Shown: positions 48,730 to 58,681, counted from the stretch's first letter. The stretch is DNA of 64,000 bases from Salinimicrobium xinjiangense DSM 19287 (GCF_000423585.1 NZ_AUIG01000017.1:55648-119647); one strand, 5' to 3'. Notes: a model not told the origin generated them from the sequence alone. Numbers and translations are program-made.

Positions 48730-51720
48730 ATGCAGAACAAGGGAATCGTCAAGGTATTTGCAGTTTTGTTTGCCCTGGTATGTATCTACCAGCTTTCATT
48801 TACTTTTATTGCCGGTAGTGTTGAGCAAAAAGCCGAGGAATTCGCGGAAAGTAAAATTCCGGAAAGTGCTGACAACTATGTCGTGCTTCGTGAAAGAGAA
48901 GAACAGAGATATCTTGACTCTATAGGTAATGAGGAGGTGCTTCTGGGAATTACCTATAATTCGGCCAAGGACAAGGAGCTTAATAAAGGTCTTGACTTAA
49001 AAGGTGGTATTAACGTAATTCTACAGATCTCTGTAAGGGATATCCTTAGAGAACTTTCCAACAATAGTAAAGATCCTGCCTTTAACCAGGCATTGGCCAG
49101 AGCTGATGAAGCTCAAAAGTCCAGTCAGGAGAACTATGTAGATCTATTCTTCGAAGAATTCGGCAAAATTCCTGACGCACGTCTGGCTTCTCCCGATATT
49201 TTTGCAAATAAAAATCTTAGTGAAGAGATCAATTTCGAAATGAGCAATGATGAGGTGAAGCCTATCATTCGCAGAAAAATTGATGAATCTATTACTTCAG
49301 CTTTTGAAGTTCTTAGAAAACGTATTGACAAATTTGGTGTAACCCAGCCTAACATTCAGCGTCTTGGTACTTCAGGAAGAATTCTTGTAGAACTTCCGGG
49401 GGCAAAAGAAATAGACAGAGTGAAAGATCTGTTGCAGAGCACAGCTCAGCTTGAATTCTGGCATGTTTACAAGAGTAATGAGTTCCAAAATTTCTTTGTT
49501 CAGGCGAATAATGTACTTAAGCAGGAACTGGCCTCTCAGGAAACACAGGAAGTAACAGACACCACTGCAGCTGAAAGAGATGAGATCGATGCACTACTCG
49601 AATCTGCAAATGACACTACCGCACAGACTGCAGAACAAAATCCTCTATTTGACCTAATGGCGTCTCCCGGTTTCCAGGGAGGCCCTGTGTTGGCTACCTT
49701 CAATATTGAAGATACTGCCAGAGTAAACAGATATTTAAAAATGCCGCAGGTTCGAAGCATTCTTGAAGGAGAGCAGCGGTATGCAAAATTTGTATGGGGA
49801 ATAACTGAGGAAGGTGATGCTGCGGCACCTCTTTACGCCCTTAAAGGGAACAGGCAAAACGAACCTCCACTTTCAGGGGGTGTGATCACAGATGCTACAC
49901 AAACTTATGATCAGGTAGGTAGAGTGGCCGTGAGCATGCAGATGAACGGAAAAGGAGCAAAGATCTGGGAAGAAATGACCGGTTATGCTTCCGAAAATCA
50001 GAGCCAGATCGCTATTGTACTTGATGATATAGTTTATTCTGCTCCCGGAGTTTCCAGCGGACCGATTTCAGGAGGAAGAAGTGAGATTACAGGTGATTTC
50101 AGTATCACAGAAGGTCAGGATTTAGCTAACGTGCTACGTGCCGGTAAACTACCTGCTTCTGCAGATATCGTACAAAGTGAGATCGTTGGTCCTTCCTTAG
50201 GGCAGGAAGCGATCGACAGCGGTATTACTTCTTTTATTATTGCATTGATCCTGGTGTTGATCTGGATGATATTCTACTACGGAAAAGCAGGTATTTATGC
50301 AGACATTGCACTGGTAACCAACATTCTTTTCATTTTTGGGGTACTTGCCGGCCTTGGAGCAGTACTTACCCTGCCAGGTATAGCGGGTATTGTGCTTACC
50401 ATAGGTATTTCGGTAGATGCGAATGTACTTATCTTCGAACGTATCCGGGAAGAGCTTGCTAAAGGGAAAGTACAGAAAGATGCCATTAGAGATGGTTTCA
50501 ACAACGCATTATCATCTATTCTTGATGCCAACATTACCACCGGTCTTACAGGTTTGATCCTGTTAGTACTGGGGACAGGGCCAATTAAAGGATTTGCGAC
50601 AACCTTGTTGATAGGTATTGCCACATCTTTATTTACTGCGATATTTATTACCAGATTGTTTATTGATAATTATGCCAAGAATCCGAATAAATCTCTTGCC
50701 TTCTCAACAGGGGTTACCAAGAATTTATTTGCTAATCTTAGCATTCCTTTCCTTCAAAAGAGAAAAACATTTTATATAGTATCAGGAATCTTCATCCTTA
50801 TAAGTTTGGGTTCTCTCTTTACTCAGGGTCTTAACCAGGGTGTGGATTTCGTAGGAGGAAGAAGTTACACGGTAAGATTTACTCAACCTGTAAATCCGGG
50901 AGATATTCAGGATGAACTGGTAGCCGAATTTGGTAGTGCAAGCGCCAAAACTTTTGGAGCTGCAAACCAGATCAAGGTTACTACCAAATACCGTGTTGAT
51001 GAAGAAGGAAGTGACGTGGATGAAGAGATCTCACAAAAGCTTTTCAATGCTGTTAGGTCTTATCTTCCTGAAGGAACAACTTATGCCGACTTTAGTGTAG
51101 GTGGGGAAGGAGAAAGAGGGATTGGTATTATGCAGTCCTTAAAAGTGGGACCATCAATTGCAGATGATATTAAGCAGGCCTCTATTTGGGCGGTATTGGG
51201 ATCCCTCCTTGTGATCTTCCTTTACATCCTGTTGAGATTTAGAAAATATCAATTCTCTCTTGGAGCTGTAATTGCTGTAATTCATGATGTCCTGATCGTA
51301 CTTGGAGTTTTCTCCCTTACCTATAAGTTTATGCCTTTTAATATGGAGATCGACCAGGCTTTTATTGCGGCAATACTTACTGTTGTGGGTTACTCCCTGA
51401 ATGATACGGTGGTTATTTTTGACAGGATCCGTGAGTTCTTTAATGAACACCCTTCCTGGACCAAAAAAGATGCGATCAATGCTGCTATCAACAGTACTGT
51501 TAGTCGTACCGTTAACACCTCGATGACTACTCTTGTGGTACTTCTCGCGATCTTTATATTTGGAGGTGAAAGTATTCGTGGATTTATGTTCGCTCTTATT
51601 GTGGGTGTAATTGTAGGTACATATTCTTCTATCTTCGTTGCAACTCCAATTACCTATGATACTTTTACGAAAGAATCCAAAAAGAGAAAATTAAGAGAAA
51701 AAGAAACTGTAACATCATAG
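48730..51720 (+). CDS. secDF: protein translocase SecDF fusion
   Basis: 996 residues from ATG 48730. SecD and SecF are fused in one chain, as is usual in Bacteroidota. There are two halves: an N-terminal TM, a large periplasmic P1 region (including a Gln/Glu/Thr-rich insertion, residues ~265-310), the SecD core near SITEGQDLANVLRAGKLPAS and ISVDANVLIFERIREEL, then the SecF half with QGVDFVGGRSYTVRF and NDTVVIFDRIREFFNEHPSW. It uses the proton-motive force to pull exported proteins through SecYEG. The gene stands alone, with its own promoter and terminator. Confidence 0.96.
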   Translation: MQNKGIVKVFAVLFALVCIYQLSFTFIAGSVEQKAEEFAESKIPESADNYVVLREREEQRYLDSIGNEEVLLGITYNSAKDKELNKGLDLKGGINVILQISVRDILRELSNNSKDPAFNQALARADEAQKSSQENYVDLFFEEFGKIPDARLASPDIFANKNLSEEINFEMSNDEVKPIIRRKIDESITSAFEVLRKRIDKFGVTQPNIQRLGTSGRILVELPGAKEIDRVKDLLQSTAQLEFWHVYKSNEFQNFFVQANNVLKQELASQETQEVTDTTAAERDEIDALLESANDTTAQTAEQNPLFDLMASPGFQGGPVLATFNIEDTARVNRYLKMPQVRSILEGEQRYAKFVWGITEEGDAAAPLYALKGNRQNEPPLSGGVITDATQTYDQVGRVAVSMQMNGKGAKIWEEMTGYASENQSQIAIVLDDIVYSAPGVSSGPISGGRSEITGDFSITEGQDLANVLRAGKLPASADIVQSEIVGPSLGQEAIDSGITSFIIALILVLIWMIFYYGKAGIYADIALVTNILFIFGVLAGLGAVLTLPGIAGIVLTIGISVDANVLIFERIREELAKGKVQKDAIRDGFNNALSSILDANITTGLTGLILLVLGTGPIKGFATTLLIGIATSLFTAIFITRLFIDNYAKNPNKSLAFSTGVTKNLFANLSIPFLQKRKTFYIVSGIFILISLGSLFTQGLNQGVDFVGGRSYTVRFTQPVNPGDIQDELVAEFGSASAKTFGAANQIKVTTKYRVDEEGSDVDEEISQKLFNAVRSYLPEGTTYADFSVGGEGERGIGIMQSLKVGPSIADDIKQASIWAVLGSLLVIFLYILLRFRKYQFSLGAVIAVIHDVLIVLGVFSLTYKFMPFNMEIDQAFIAAILTVVGYSLNDTVVIFDRIREFFNEHPSWTKKDAINAAINSTVSRTVNTSMTTLVVLLAIFIFGGESIRGFMFALIVGVIVGTYSSIFVATPITYDTFTKESKKRKLREKETVTS

Positions 51721-51739
51721 ATTACGATCTATAAATTAG

Positions 51740-51769
51740 AAAAAGCCTTCCCCTGCGGAAGGCTTTTTT
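51740..51769 (+). terminator. intrinsic terminator of secDF
   Basis: GCCTTCC (51745-51751), loop CCTGC, GGAAGGC (51757-51763), then six Ts. The stem is perfect and lies 25 bases after the stop codon. Confidence 0.9.
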
Positions 51770-52111
51770 GTTTCTATAAATTATGCCGCTCCGCCGGAGC
51801 TTAGTTCAGGTATTTTGCTTTTCTATAAACTTGTCGCTCTTCCGGAGCTTTGCGGAGCGGTTCCATTTTGATATATTATTCTCAGGATAACTTAAACCCG
51901 CAGCAGCTCTTCTCCTGTGGAGAGAAGGGGGGAGGAGAGGACGGAGGCTGAGGTTGGATAATTGACAGGAAATGAAGCGCGCGGCATATATGCGGAAGTA
52001 TGGCTGAACTCTGTTCCTTCCGCTAAGGCTTGAATTTAATGAGAGGGGGAGAAGAAAAAAGCCCCACAAATGTGAGGCTTTAAAAATGTCATTTTAAGAT
52101 GATATTTTGGA
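51770..52111. other. repeat-rich gap between secDF and the DUF192 gene
   Basis: About 340 bases without a credible gene. It starts with two imperfect direct copies of a ~30-base unit, TTTCTATAAA followed by GCTC...CCGGAGC (51771 and 51818 onward), each with a short GC-rich hairpin. A purine-rich GAGAGAAGGGGGGAGGAGAGG-like segment lies around 51920-51945. Near the 3' side is a hairpin AGCCCCACA/TGTGAGGCT (52059-52079), the probable minus-strand terminator of the DUF192 operon, then AAAATGTCATTTT at 52083-52095. Confidence 0.55.
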
Positions 52112-52603
52112 TTACTCTCTGTTGAGGATCAGGCTGTCGCCCACTGCTAGATTCCATTCATCTGAAAGCCCTGCATTGATCTCCAGGACATATTGAGCGG
52201 GAACATTGGAAGGAATAGTTTCCATGCTTTTGGGTTTCGCATTCTTTGAGATACTCACGATCTTCTGCTGTGCATCAAGAAAGATCAGGTCGAGCGGAAT
52301 GTTCGTGTTTTTCATATAAAATCCCCGGGGTTCTTCATTTTCAAAAATGAACAGCATCCCCTCATCCTCTTCCATAGACTCCCTGTACATAAGTCCTGTT
52401 TCCCTCTCGTAATCATCATCGGCTATTTCCAGTTTCAGGTGCCGGATGGTATCACCCCCGGGTTTAGTAAGGTACGCTTCAGCCTCCTGTTTAAATGTTA
52501 CAGGCTCTGTTGCTATTGATCTGGAAGCTTCGGGCCGGTCCTTGCATCCCGTCGATAAACCGGCTACAAGTATGAGGCTCAAAAATGTGGTTTTTCTAAT
52601 CAT
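52112..52603 (-). CDS. DUF192 domain lipoprotein
   Basis: 163 residues with a lipoprotein signal MIRKTTFLSLILVAGLSTGC (Cys20). The DUF192 fold is recognised by YERETGLMYRESMEEDEGML, FIFENEEPRGFYMKNTNIPL, and FLDAQQKIVSI. Members are small beta-barrel-like domains of unknown biochemical function. It overlaps the lgt stop by 4 bases (ATGA), so translation is coupled to lgt, the enzyme that will acylate it. Confidence 0.88.
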   Translation of the reverse strand: MIRKTTFLSLILVAGLSTGCKDRPEASRSIATEPVTFKQEAEAYLTKPGGDTIRHLKLEIADDDYERETGLMYRESMEEDEGMLFIFENEEPRGFYMKNTNIPLDLIFLDAQQKIVSISKNAKPKSMETIPSNVPAQYVLEINAGLSDEWNLAVGDSLILNRE

Positions 52604-53424
52604 TTTACCCTGTCTTTAGTGGAAGGTCTAAACATAAAATAGAAGCCGGCAAGGATAAAAGGCACACTTAGCCACTGCCCTGTATTAAGCACCCAGTTAA
52701 CTCTTTCTCCTACCTGCGGTTCTTTTACAAACTCAATAAAGAATCTTACAGACCATAAAAGGACGAGGAATAAACCAAAAATATACCCCAGCTTCTCCCT
52801 TTTTAGTGTTTTCCAGTAGGTGTACCATAAAATGATAAACACTACAATATAACAAGCAGACTCATAAAGTTGAGCGGGATGTCTCGCAAAATCCTCCCCA
52901 AGTTTTGTAAATACAACTCCGAAGTCGCTGTTGGTAGGTTTCCCGATAATTTCAGAATTCATAAAGTTTCCTATCCTTATGAATATCCCGCCAAAGGCTA
53001 CGGGAATTACAATCCTGTCCAGAATCCAAAGTACCGGCTTTTGTAGCTCCTTCTTAGAATAGAGGTACATGGCTATGATGATTCCAATAGCGGCACCGTG
53101 ACTTGCGAGTCCGCGGAATCCGGTAAATTCAAATTCAGGTTCAAACCTCACCGGCAAAAATATCTCCAGCAGGTGATCCTGAAAATAATCCCAGTCATAA
53201 AAGATCACATGGCCCAGGCGCGCTCCAATGAGGGTGGCCAAAACCGTATAAATGAACAGGGAATCCAGTTTCTCCAAAGAAATACCTTCCCTCTTATAGA
53301 TACTCTTCATAAGGTACCACCCAAGAGTGAAAGCAATAACAAACATTAAACTGTAGTAATGGATTACAAAGAATCCCAGATCAATTCCTTCGGAAGGGTT
53401 CCAGTAGATCTTATTGAAAAACAT
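52600..53424 (-). CDS. lgt: prolipoprotein diacylglyceryl transferase
   Basis: 274-residue inner-membrane enzyme that adds diacylglycerol to the lipobox Cys of prolipoproteins. It has about seven membrane segments, the signature SHGAAIGIIIAMYLYSKKEL, IRIGNFMNSEIIGKPT and RHPAQLYESACYIVV. It lies 52 bases after yidD and overlaps DUF192 by 4 bases. Several lipoproteins in this window (for example at 31155, 39089, 40587, 52112 and 57607) are its predicted substrates. Confidence 0.96.
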   Translation of the reverse strand: MFFNKIYWNPSEGIDLGFFVIHYYSLMFVIAFTLGWYLMKSIYKREGISLEKLDSLFIYTVLATLIGARLGHVIFYDWDYFQDHLLEIFLPVRFEPEFEFTGFRGLASHGAAIGIIIAMYLYSKKELQKPVLWILDRIVIPVAFGGIFIRIGNFMNSEIIGKPTNSDFGVVFTKLGEDFARHPAQLYESACYIVVFIILWYTYWKTLKREKLGYIFGLFLVLLWSVRFFIEFVKEPQVGERVNWVLNTGQWLSVPFILAGFYFMFRPSTKDRVK

Positions 53425-53476
53425 GAAGTAATATTAAGGTTGGTTGGTAAATATACATATTTGCGATATTCCGGGA

Positions 53477-53719
53477 TTATTTTTGCTTCGGAAGTTTCTC
53501 AGGAACGGGATCATATCCTTTGCCGCCCCACGGGTTACAGCTGACTATTCGTTTTATGGAAAGCCAGCTTCCACGGAAAGCTCCGTGTTTTTGCAAAGCT
53601 TCCACTGTGTATTGCGAGCAGGTGGGAGTATAACGGCAAGTTGCAGGAGTGAAGGGGGAGATAAATCTTTGATATATCCTCACCAAACCTATAAGCGGAA
53701 ATGAAAACCACTTTTTCAC
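53477..53719 (-). CDS. yidD: membrane protein insertion efficiency factor YidD
   Basis: 80 residues from a GTG start at 53719. The conserved core is [40 protein letters not shown] and [14 protein letters not shown], with the typical three Cys. It assists YidC-dependent insertion at the inner membrane. Unlike the rpmH-rnpA-yidD-yidC cluster of many bacteria, it lies here between cysS (13 bases) and lgt (52 bases), in a membrane- and translation-related operon. Confidence 0.95.
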   Translation of the reverse strand: MKKWFSFPLIGLVRIYQRFISPFTPATCRYTPTCSQYTVEALQKHGAFRGSWLSIKRIVSCNPWGGKGYDPVPEKLPKQK

Positions 53720-53732
53720 CCTGTAATTTTTG

Positions 53733-55220
53733 TTATTCTATTGAGAAGCTGGTGCCTTCTTTTCCATCCTTCAGTTGGATGCCCATGGCTACAAGTTCAT
53801 CCCTGATCTTATCGCTGGTAGCAAAGTCTTTATTCGCTCTTGCTTCTGCACGAAGTTTAATAAGCAGTTCAATGGTACCCGAAAGCTTATTGCTAAAGTC
53901 ATTATCTACAGCATCTGCAGTGTCAACAAGGCCAAGCACATCAAACATAAATTCTTTCATCGTCTTTTTGAGTAGTTCAAGATCTTCCGAAGAGATTTCT
54001 GCCTTCCCATCTTTAATAATATTGATCTGTTTAACAGCCTCAAACAGTTGCGCGATCAAAATGGGGCTGTTAAAGTCGTCATTCATGGCATCATAGCATT
54101 TCTGCCTCCATTCTGCTACATTAAAATTAGACTTTCCTCCCGTTTCAATCTTTTCAAGCAGATGATATGCATCCATAAGACGTTGAAAACCTTTTTCACT
54201 CGCGAGCATAGCTTCATTTGAAAAATCCAGAATACTTCTATAGTTTGCCTGCAGCATAAAGAAACGTGCTACGGTAGGAGCAAAACCTTTTTCGAGATTT
54301 GGATTGTCACCTGTGAAGATCTCCTCGGGAAGGATATTGTTTCCGGTGCTCTTGGCCATCTTCTTTCCGTTAAGGGTAAGCATATTGGCGTGCATCCAGT
54401 AATTTACAGGAGTTTTGCCTGTGGCTGCTTCTCCCTGTGCGATCTCGCATTCGTGGTGTGGGAATTTAAGATCCATTCCGCCGCCATGAATATCGAACTC
54501 TTCTCCTAAATATTTAGAACTCATCACGGTACACTCAAGGTGCCAGCCGGGGAAACCATCACTCCATGGAGAAGGCCAACGCATAATATGTTGCGGCTCA
54601 GCTTTTTTCCATAGGGCAAAATCCTGCGGATTCTTTTTGTCACTCTGGGCAGTAAGTTCCCGGGTGTTAGGGATCATGTCTTCCAGTTTGCGACCGCTCA
54701 GTTTTCCGTAGTCATGGGATTCATTGAATTTTAAAACATCAAAGTAAACTGATCCATTAGCTTCATAAGCATAACCTTTCTTCAGGATCTCCTTTATGAT
54801 CTCGATCTGTTCTACGATATGGCCTGTGGCTGTAGGTTCGATACTTGGAGGCAGGTTATTGAATTTTTGGAGGATGTTATGAAAATCAACAGTATATCGT
54901 TGAACGACCTCCATAGGCTCTATCTGCTCCAGGCGGGCTTTTTTTGCGATCCGATCCTCTCCTGAGTCGGCATCGTTTTCGAGATGTCCGGCATCGGTAA
55001 TATTTCTAACATATCGCACTTTATAACCAAGGTGTTTCAGGTACCTGAACACAAGATCAAAAGAAATGAAGGTACGACAGTTGCCAAGATGAACATTGCT
55101 GTATACGGTAGGGCCACAAACATACATCCCTACTGCACCTTCATTGATGGGTTTAAAAACTTCCTTTTCTCCCGATATTGAATTGTAGATCTTTAATTCC
55201 TGCTGCTGGTATAGTGCCAT
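53733..55220 (-). CDS. cysS: cysteinyl-tRNA synthetase
   Basis: 495-residue class I synthetase. The zinc ligand Cys35 and HIGH-like motif are in [18 protein letters not shown] (HLGN at 44-47). The zinc site continues in WHLECTV and [16 protein letters not shown], and KMSKS appears as [10 protein letters not shown]. The DALR-like C-terminal part ends [11 protein letters not shown]. It is the second gene of the folE-cysS-yidD-lgt-DUF192 operon, 15 bases after folE. Confidence 0.97.
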   Translation of the reverse strand: MALYQQQELKIYNSISGEKEVFKPINEGAVGMYVCGPTVYSNVHLGNCRTFISFDLVFRYLKHLGYKVRYVRNITDAGHLENDADSGEDRIAKKARLEQIEPMEVVQRYTVDFHNILQKFNNLPPSIEPTATGHIVEQIEIIKEILKKGYAYEANGSVYFDVLKFNESHDYGKLSGRKLEDMIPNTRELTAQSDKKNPQDFALWKKAEPQHIMRWPSPWSDGFPGWHLECTVMSSKYLGEEFDIHGGGMDLKFPHHECEIAQGEAATGKTPVNYWMHANMLTLNGKKMAKSTGNNILPEEIFTGDNPNLEKGFAPTVARFFMLQANYRSILDFSNEAMLASEKGFQRLMDAYHLLEKIETGGKSNFNVAEWRQKCYDAMNDDFNSPILIAQLFEAVKQINIIKDGKAEISSEDLELLKKTMKEFMFDVLGLVDTADAVDNDFSNKLSGTIELLIKLRAEARANKDFATSDKIRDELVAMGIQLKDGKEGTSFSIE

Positions 55221-55235
55221 AGGTTAGAGCGAATT

Positions 55236-55913
55236 TTAAAATTCTGTTTCCAGGTTAATATAGTCTAAGAAATCACGTCTTGCTTCGGGATCTTTAAATC
55301 TTCCTCCATATTCACTGGTAACAGTGCTGCTCTCTATATCTCTTATTCCACGACTGTTGACGCAAAGGTGTTTGGCATCAATGACACAGGCCACATCTTC
55401 TGTGCCCAAGACTTCCTGAAGTTCCTTCACTATTTGCATGGTAAGTCTTTCCTGTACTTGTGGGCGTTTTGCATAATAATCAACAATACGATTCATTTTG
55501 GACAATCCTACAACTGTTCCGTTAGAGATATAACCAACATGTGCTCTACCTACAATAGGAAGTAGGTGGTGCTCACATGTGGAGTAGAGAGTAATGTTCT
55601 TCTCTACCAGCATTTCTCCGTATTTATACTTATTCTGAAAGGTGGATGCTTTGGGTTTCCCCTGAGGATGAAGTCCGCCAAAAATTTCATTCACAAACAT
55701 CTTAGCGACCCTTTTTGGAGTTCCTTTTAAACTGTCATCTGTTAGATCCAGCCCAAGTGTTTCGAGTATACTTTTAACATCCTTTTCAATTCTTCCGATT
55801 TTTTCAGCATCGCTTATATCAAAAGCGTCTTTACGCATTGGAGTATCAGTGTTGGGACTAACAAAAGCATCTCCCATTTCATCAATGGCTTCGTCTATAT
55901 TGTCTTTTTTCAT
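55236..55913 (-). CDS. folE: GTP cyclohydrolase I
   Basis: 225 residues from MKKDNIDEAIDEMGDAFVSP at 55913; an upstream ATG at 55967 would overlap the -7 box and is rejected. It converts GTP to 7,8-dihydroneopterin triphosphate for folate and queuosine. Zinc and active-site residues are visible in YSTCEHHLLPIVGRAHVGY (Cys113, His115, His116) and KHLCVNSRGI, with GLSKMNRIVDYYAKRPQVQE between. It is the first gene of a five-gene minus-strand operon. Confidence 0.95.
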   Translation of the reverse strand: MKKDNIDEAIDEMGDAFVSPNTDTPMRKDAFDISDAEKIGRIEKDVKSILETLGLDLTDDSLKGTPKRVAKMFVNEIFGGLHPQGKPKASTFQNKYKYGEMLVEKNITLYSTCEHHLLPIVGRAHVGYISNGTVVGLSKMNRIVDYYAKRPQVQERLTMQIVKELQEVLGTEDVACVIDAKHLCVNSRGIRDIESSTVTSEYGGRFKDPEARRDFLDYINLETEF

Positions 55914-55956
55914 ATCAGATTTTAACTTGGATCTAAACTCTTTGTATTTAAGCTTG

Positions 55957-55964
55957 CAAAGATA
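55957..55964 (-). promoter_or_regulatory. -7 promoter element of the folE operon
   Basis: On the minus strand, TATCTTTG is an exact TAnnTTTG match, 43 bases upstream of the folE ATG at 55913. No clear TTG is found at the -33 distance. Confidence 0.6.
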
Positions 55965-56025
55965 CATATTTAAACCCTTTTTTGGTAATCTGCCTTAGCA
56001 AGTTACCCTGGGATGTTCTTAAATC

Positions 56026-56052
56026 AAAAAACAGCCCGAAGGCTGTTTTTTA
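56026..56052. terminator. bidirectional terminator at 56.0 kb
   Basis: AAAAAACAGCC, loop CGAA, GGCTGTTTTTT. The symmetric A- and T-runs let it work on either strand. On the minus strand it ends the FadL-type gene at 56066. Confidence 0.85.
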
Positions 56053-56065
56053 CATGTTATTCTCG

Positions 56066-57583
56066 TTACAGTCCGAAACTCAGTGAGAGCAGGAAATCAG
56101 AATTACTTTTTGCAATGGACATCCTGTCTGTAAGGCCGGTTTGGTACAACTGCGGATTCAAATCTCTCTCGTAGGCATTGTAAGCCAGATCGATCTTTAT
56201 ATTTCCGAAGTTATATCCCAGTCCTGCAGAATACCCCGTAAGGTCTCCAACTGTTGTTTCATTGCGGTAAGGACTTTCTTCAAATCTATAACCTCCCCTT
56301 AGGCTCCATCCCAGGATCCTGTACTCTCCCCCAATCCTGTAAACAGAAGCTCCTTTAAGCTCATTGGAGATGATTTCATTCTGGGTAATAAAAGAGGGAT
56401 CATCTTTAGGTTTAAATTGGGTTGATGAGAAATCCTTGTATGAGTAATCAAAGCTTAGAAGGGCATTAGCCCCAAAAAGATAGGCAAGACTTCCGGAGTA
56501 TTTAGTAGGAGTCTGCAACTTGTAGTCGGGATAAATATTTACAACGTTAGGGTTTACCACTGCTATATCAGATTCAATAAATTGGGTGGTCTCCTCAGAA
56601 ATTGTATACCAGGTTGGCGATTCAAATGCGGCTCCAATTCTTAGATTTTCTCCTGCTCTGGCAATAGCTCCCAATTGAAAACTAAAACCACTCCCCAATG
56701 TGCTTAGACGATCTTCGAAATAGACAAATTCATTAGTGGCATTTAAATTTCCTTCATCCAGGGAAGTTACCCTGTCGTAGTTAAGAAAATGAGTATTCAA
56801 ATTAAGACCTAAATAGAGAAAATCCCTGTACTGTGAAGCGAAATTGAAGGAAAATTTTCCATTAAGCCCTGTAGCGCTGTAAAAATAGGTTTGGTCATAG
56901 GTTCCGGGAGATAGGGCACTGCTATAGGAATTGAGATCATAATAAGCGGGATCACTTTCAGGAATGTCATTAGGATTGTTGACTTCAATCACTCCTCCCT
57001 GTAAACCAAGGAATGCCTGTTGTGCTCCAAATCCAAGTCCACGGGTTTCTCCCAAATAAGAGTAAAGCTCAGCTAAAGATTCGCCCTGCATGGGCACCAG
57101 ATAATCTAATGCTATTCCCTGGGCATAACTCAAAAAGTACTGGTCGATGGATCTCGTATTTCTACCCATAGCACGAAAATCATCTTCAAAAGTTGCTGTT
57201 TTATTATAGTTGAAAGCTAAAGCAAATTTTCTCCAGTCAGCATTTTCACTATTGTTATTGAAGACGAATACGGCACCACCCTGTCCAAGATCGAAGTTGC
57301 CATTGGAAGTGGAGTTAAATCCATCCTTAAAGCTCACCTGGTTTTCGGTATTTTCAAAATTCAGGGTGAAGGTTGCAGTGCTGCTTAAAAAAACAGCAGA
57401 TCCTGCAGGATTTATATTAAGAGAAGAGAGATCTCCTCCCAAAGCTCCAAAAGCTCCGCTCATGGCTCTGTATCGTGCAGTACCGTTAAGATCTGAAGAA
57501 GAATACCGCACGGCATCTGTAATATTTTGAGCCTCCACAGTCATACCGAGTATGGCTGTGAAGGCAAAAATTAATTTTCTCAT
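56066..57583 (-). CDS. FadL/OmpP1-type outer-membrane transporter
   Basis: 505 residues from MRKLIFAFTAILGMTVEAQN; a 7-residue longer start is possible. The signal peptide ends near VEAQ. The mature N-terminus GTARYRAMSGAFGALGGDLS, then INPAGSAVF, is the hallmark N-terminal region of FadL-family proteins, followed by a large beta-barrel with strands such as SLAYLFGANALLSFDYSYKD and a C-terminal LLSLSFGL. It probably passes hydrophobic compounds across the outer membrane; the ligand is unknown. It starts 23 bases after the lipoprotein stop and is probably co-transcribed with it. Confidence 0.85.
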   Translation of the reverse strand: MRKLIFAFTAILGMTVEAQNITDAVRYSSSDLNGTARYRAMSGAFGALGGDLSSLNINPAGSAVFLSSTATFTLNFENTENQVSFKDGFNSTSNGNFDLGQGGAVFVFNNNSENADWRKFALAFNYNKTATFEDDFRAMGRNTRSIDQYFLSYAQGIALDYLVPMQGESLAELYSYLGETRGLGFGAQQAFLGLQGGVIEVNNPNDIPESDPAYYDLNSYSSALSPGTYDQTYFYSATGLNGKFSFNFASQYRDFLYLGLNLNTHFLNYDRVTSLDEGNLNATNEFVYFEDRLSTLGSGFSFQLGAIARAGENLRIGAAFESPTWYTISEETTQFIESDIAVVNPNVVNIYPDYKLQTPTKYSGSLAYLFGANALLSFDYSYKDFSSTQFKPKDDPSFITQNEIISNELKGASVYRIGGEYRILGWSLRGGYRFEESPYRNETTVGDLTGYSAGLGYNFGNIKIDLAYNAYERDLNPQLYQTGLTDRMSIAKSNSDFLLSLSFGL

Positions 57584-57606
57584 GAAATGATGTTTATTGA
57601 ACAATA

Positions 57607-58665
57607 TTAGTTTCCTCTACCCCCACGACTGGATCTTGTAGATGAACCTGAACTGGTTCCTGAAGATCTCGTAGTATTCGATGAGGATCTGTAAGTGCCG
57701 TTGTTGTTACTTCTTGTTGACCTGGTTGTCCTGGTTTGGGTCGAAGTGTTACGTTGAGGAGCAGATCGTCTAACAGCAGGGGCTTCACGACGTTGTGTGG
57801 AAGTTCTGTAGCTGTCACTTGTCCTTTGTTGTGTGGAGGTAGATCTAACCCTTGTGCTTCTCGTCTGGTAGGTTCTGTTGTCATTGTTAACAGTTCCCGC
57901 AGCCCTGACGTTTCTAGTGTTGCTGTAGCTTTGTACTCTGGACACTCTGCTTTCTACATCGTTTTGTCTGTACCTGTAGTTATCGGAATATCCGTCTCTT
58001 CTGGTGCTACTGTAAGCAACATTGTTCGATCTGTATCTCGGGGAATTGTAGTAATAACCTCCGTAAGGATAGTATGGGTAATAAGGTGAATACCTGTGTC
58101 CATAGTAATGTCCCCATCCATATCCCCATCCCATGCTGAATCTCCAACCTCTGTATGCGTATGGATAGCCGTAACCATAACCATATCCATAACCATAGTA
58201 AGGAGAGGATGGACCCCAGAAGGGATCATAAAAGGCGGAATAGTATGGGTAAGCGTATGGGTGGTAAAAAGGATTATAATTATTATAGATATTTATGGAG
58301 ATCTCATCTGGATCTGTTCCCCATGCAGCACGTCCGGGCTCATATGCAACACCTTCTGCGCCAAACATGTTTTCGTCATATTGACCTGATGAATAACTTT
58401 CCACATCTGTGAAAATTGCACCTTCCTGGGGTACGGCTTCAAATTGAGCTGCTTTTTCTCCAAAAAGATTTTTGTAGTATAATGCGTTCTCATAAGATTC
58501 CTCGTAATCATTAGCAGTATACGCCTCACCGGATCGTGATGAAGAATATATCCCGTCATCTTCATAACCGGTATACTGGTAAGAACTACAGGAAGCTAAT
58601 AAAAACAGAGCACCTAATGCAGAGAGAAGGCCTCTTAAGTTTAAAAGCTTGTAGTAAGGTTTCAT
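57607..58665 (-). CDS. Tyr/Gly-rich lipoprotein with Arg/Ser/Thr-rich tail
   Basis: 352 residues from MKPYYKLLNLRGLLSALGAL at 58665 (an upstream ATG at 58689 overlaps the promoter). The lipobox LFLLASC gives Cys26. Residues ~130-215 are extremely Tyr/Gly/Pro-rich (for example YYGYGYGYGYGYPYAYRGWR). The last ~140 residues are low-complexity Arg/Ser/Thr/Asn with no aspartate or glutamate near the end (ending SSRGGRGN). No domain is recognised; similar Bacteroidota proteins are often labelled as vitellogenin-like by low-complexity matches. A surface role is inferred from lipidation and the FadL-type partner downstream. Confidence 0.8.
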   Translation of the reverse strand: MKPYYKLLNLRGLLSALGALFLLASCSSYQYTGYEDDGIYSSSRSGEAYTANDYEESYENALYYKNLFGEKAAQFEAVPQEGAIFTDVESYSSGQYDENMFGAEGVAYEPGRAAWGTDPDEISINIYNNYNPFYHPYAYPYYSAFYDPFWGPSSPYYGYGYGYGYGYPYAYRGWRFSMGWGYGWGHYYGHRYSPYYPYYPYGGYYYNSPRYRSNNVAYSSTRRDGYSDNYRYRQNDVESRVSRVQSYSNTRNVRAAGTVNNDNRTYQTRSTRVRSTSTQQRTSDSYRTSTQRREAPAVRRSAPQRNTSTQTRTTRSTRSNNNGTYRSSSNTTRSSGTSSGSSTRSSRGGRGN

Positions 58666-58681
58666 GGCGTCGATTTTATTA

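Noticed and set aside
51806..52069. 87-codon minus-strand frame between secDF and the DUF192 gene
   Set aside because: It covers the degenerate repeats and ends in a terminator; Leu/Ser/Arg-rich composition with no domain.
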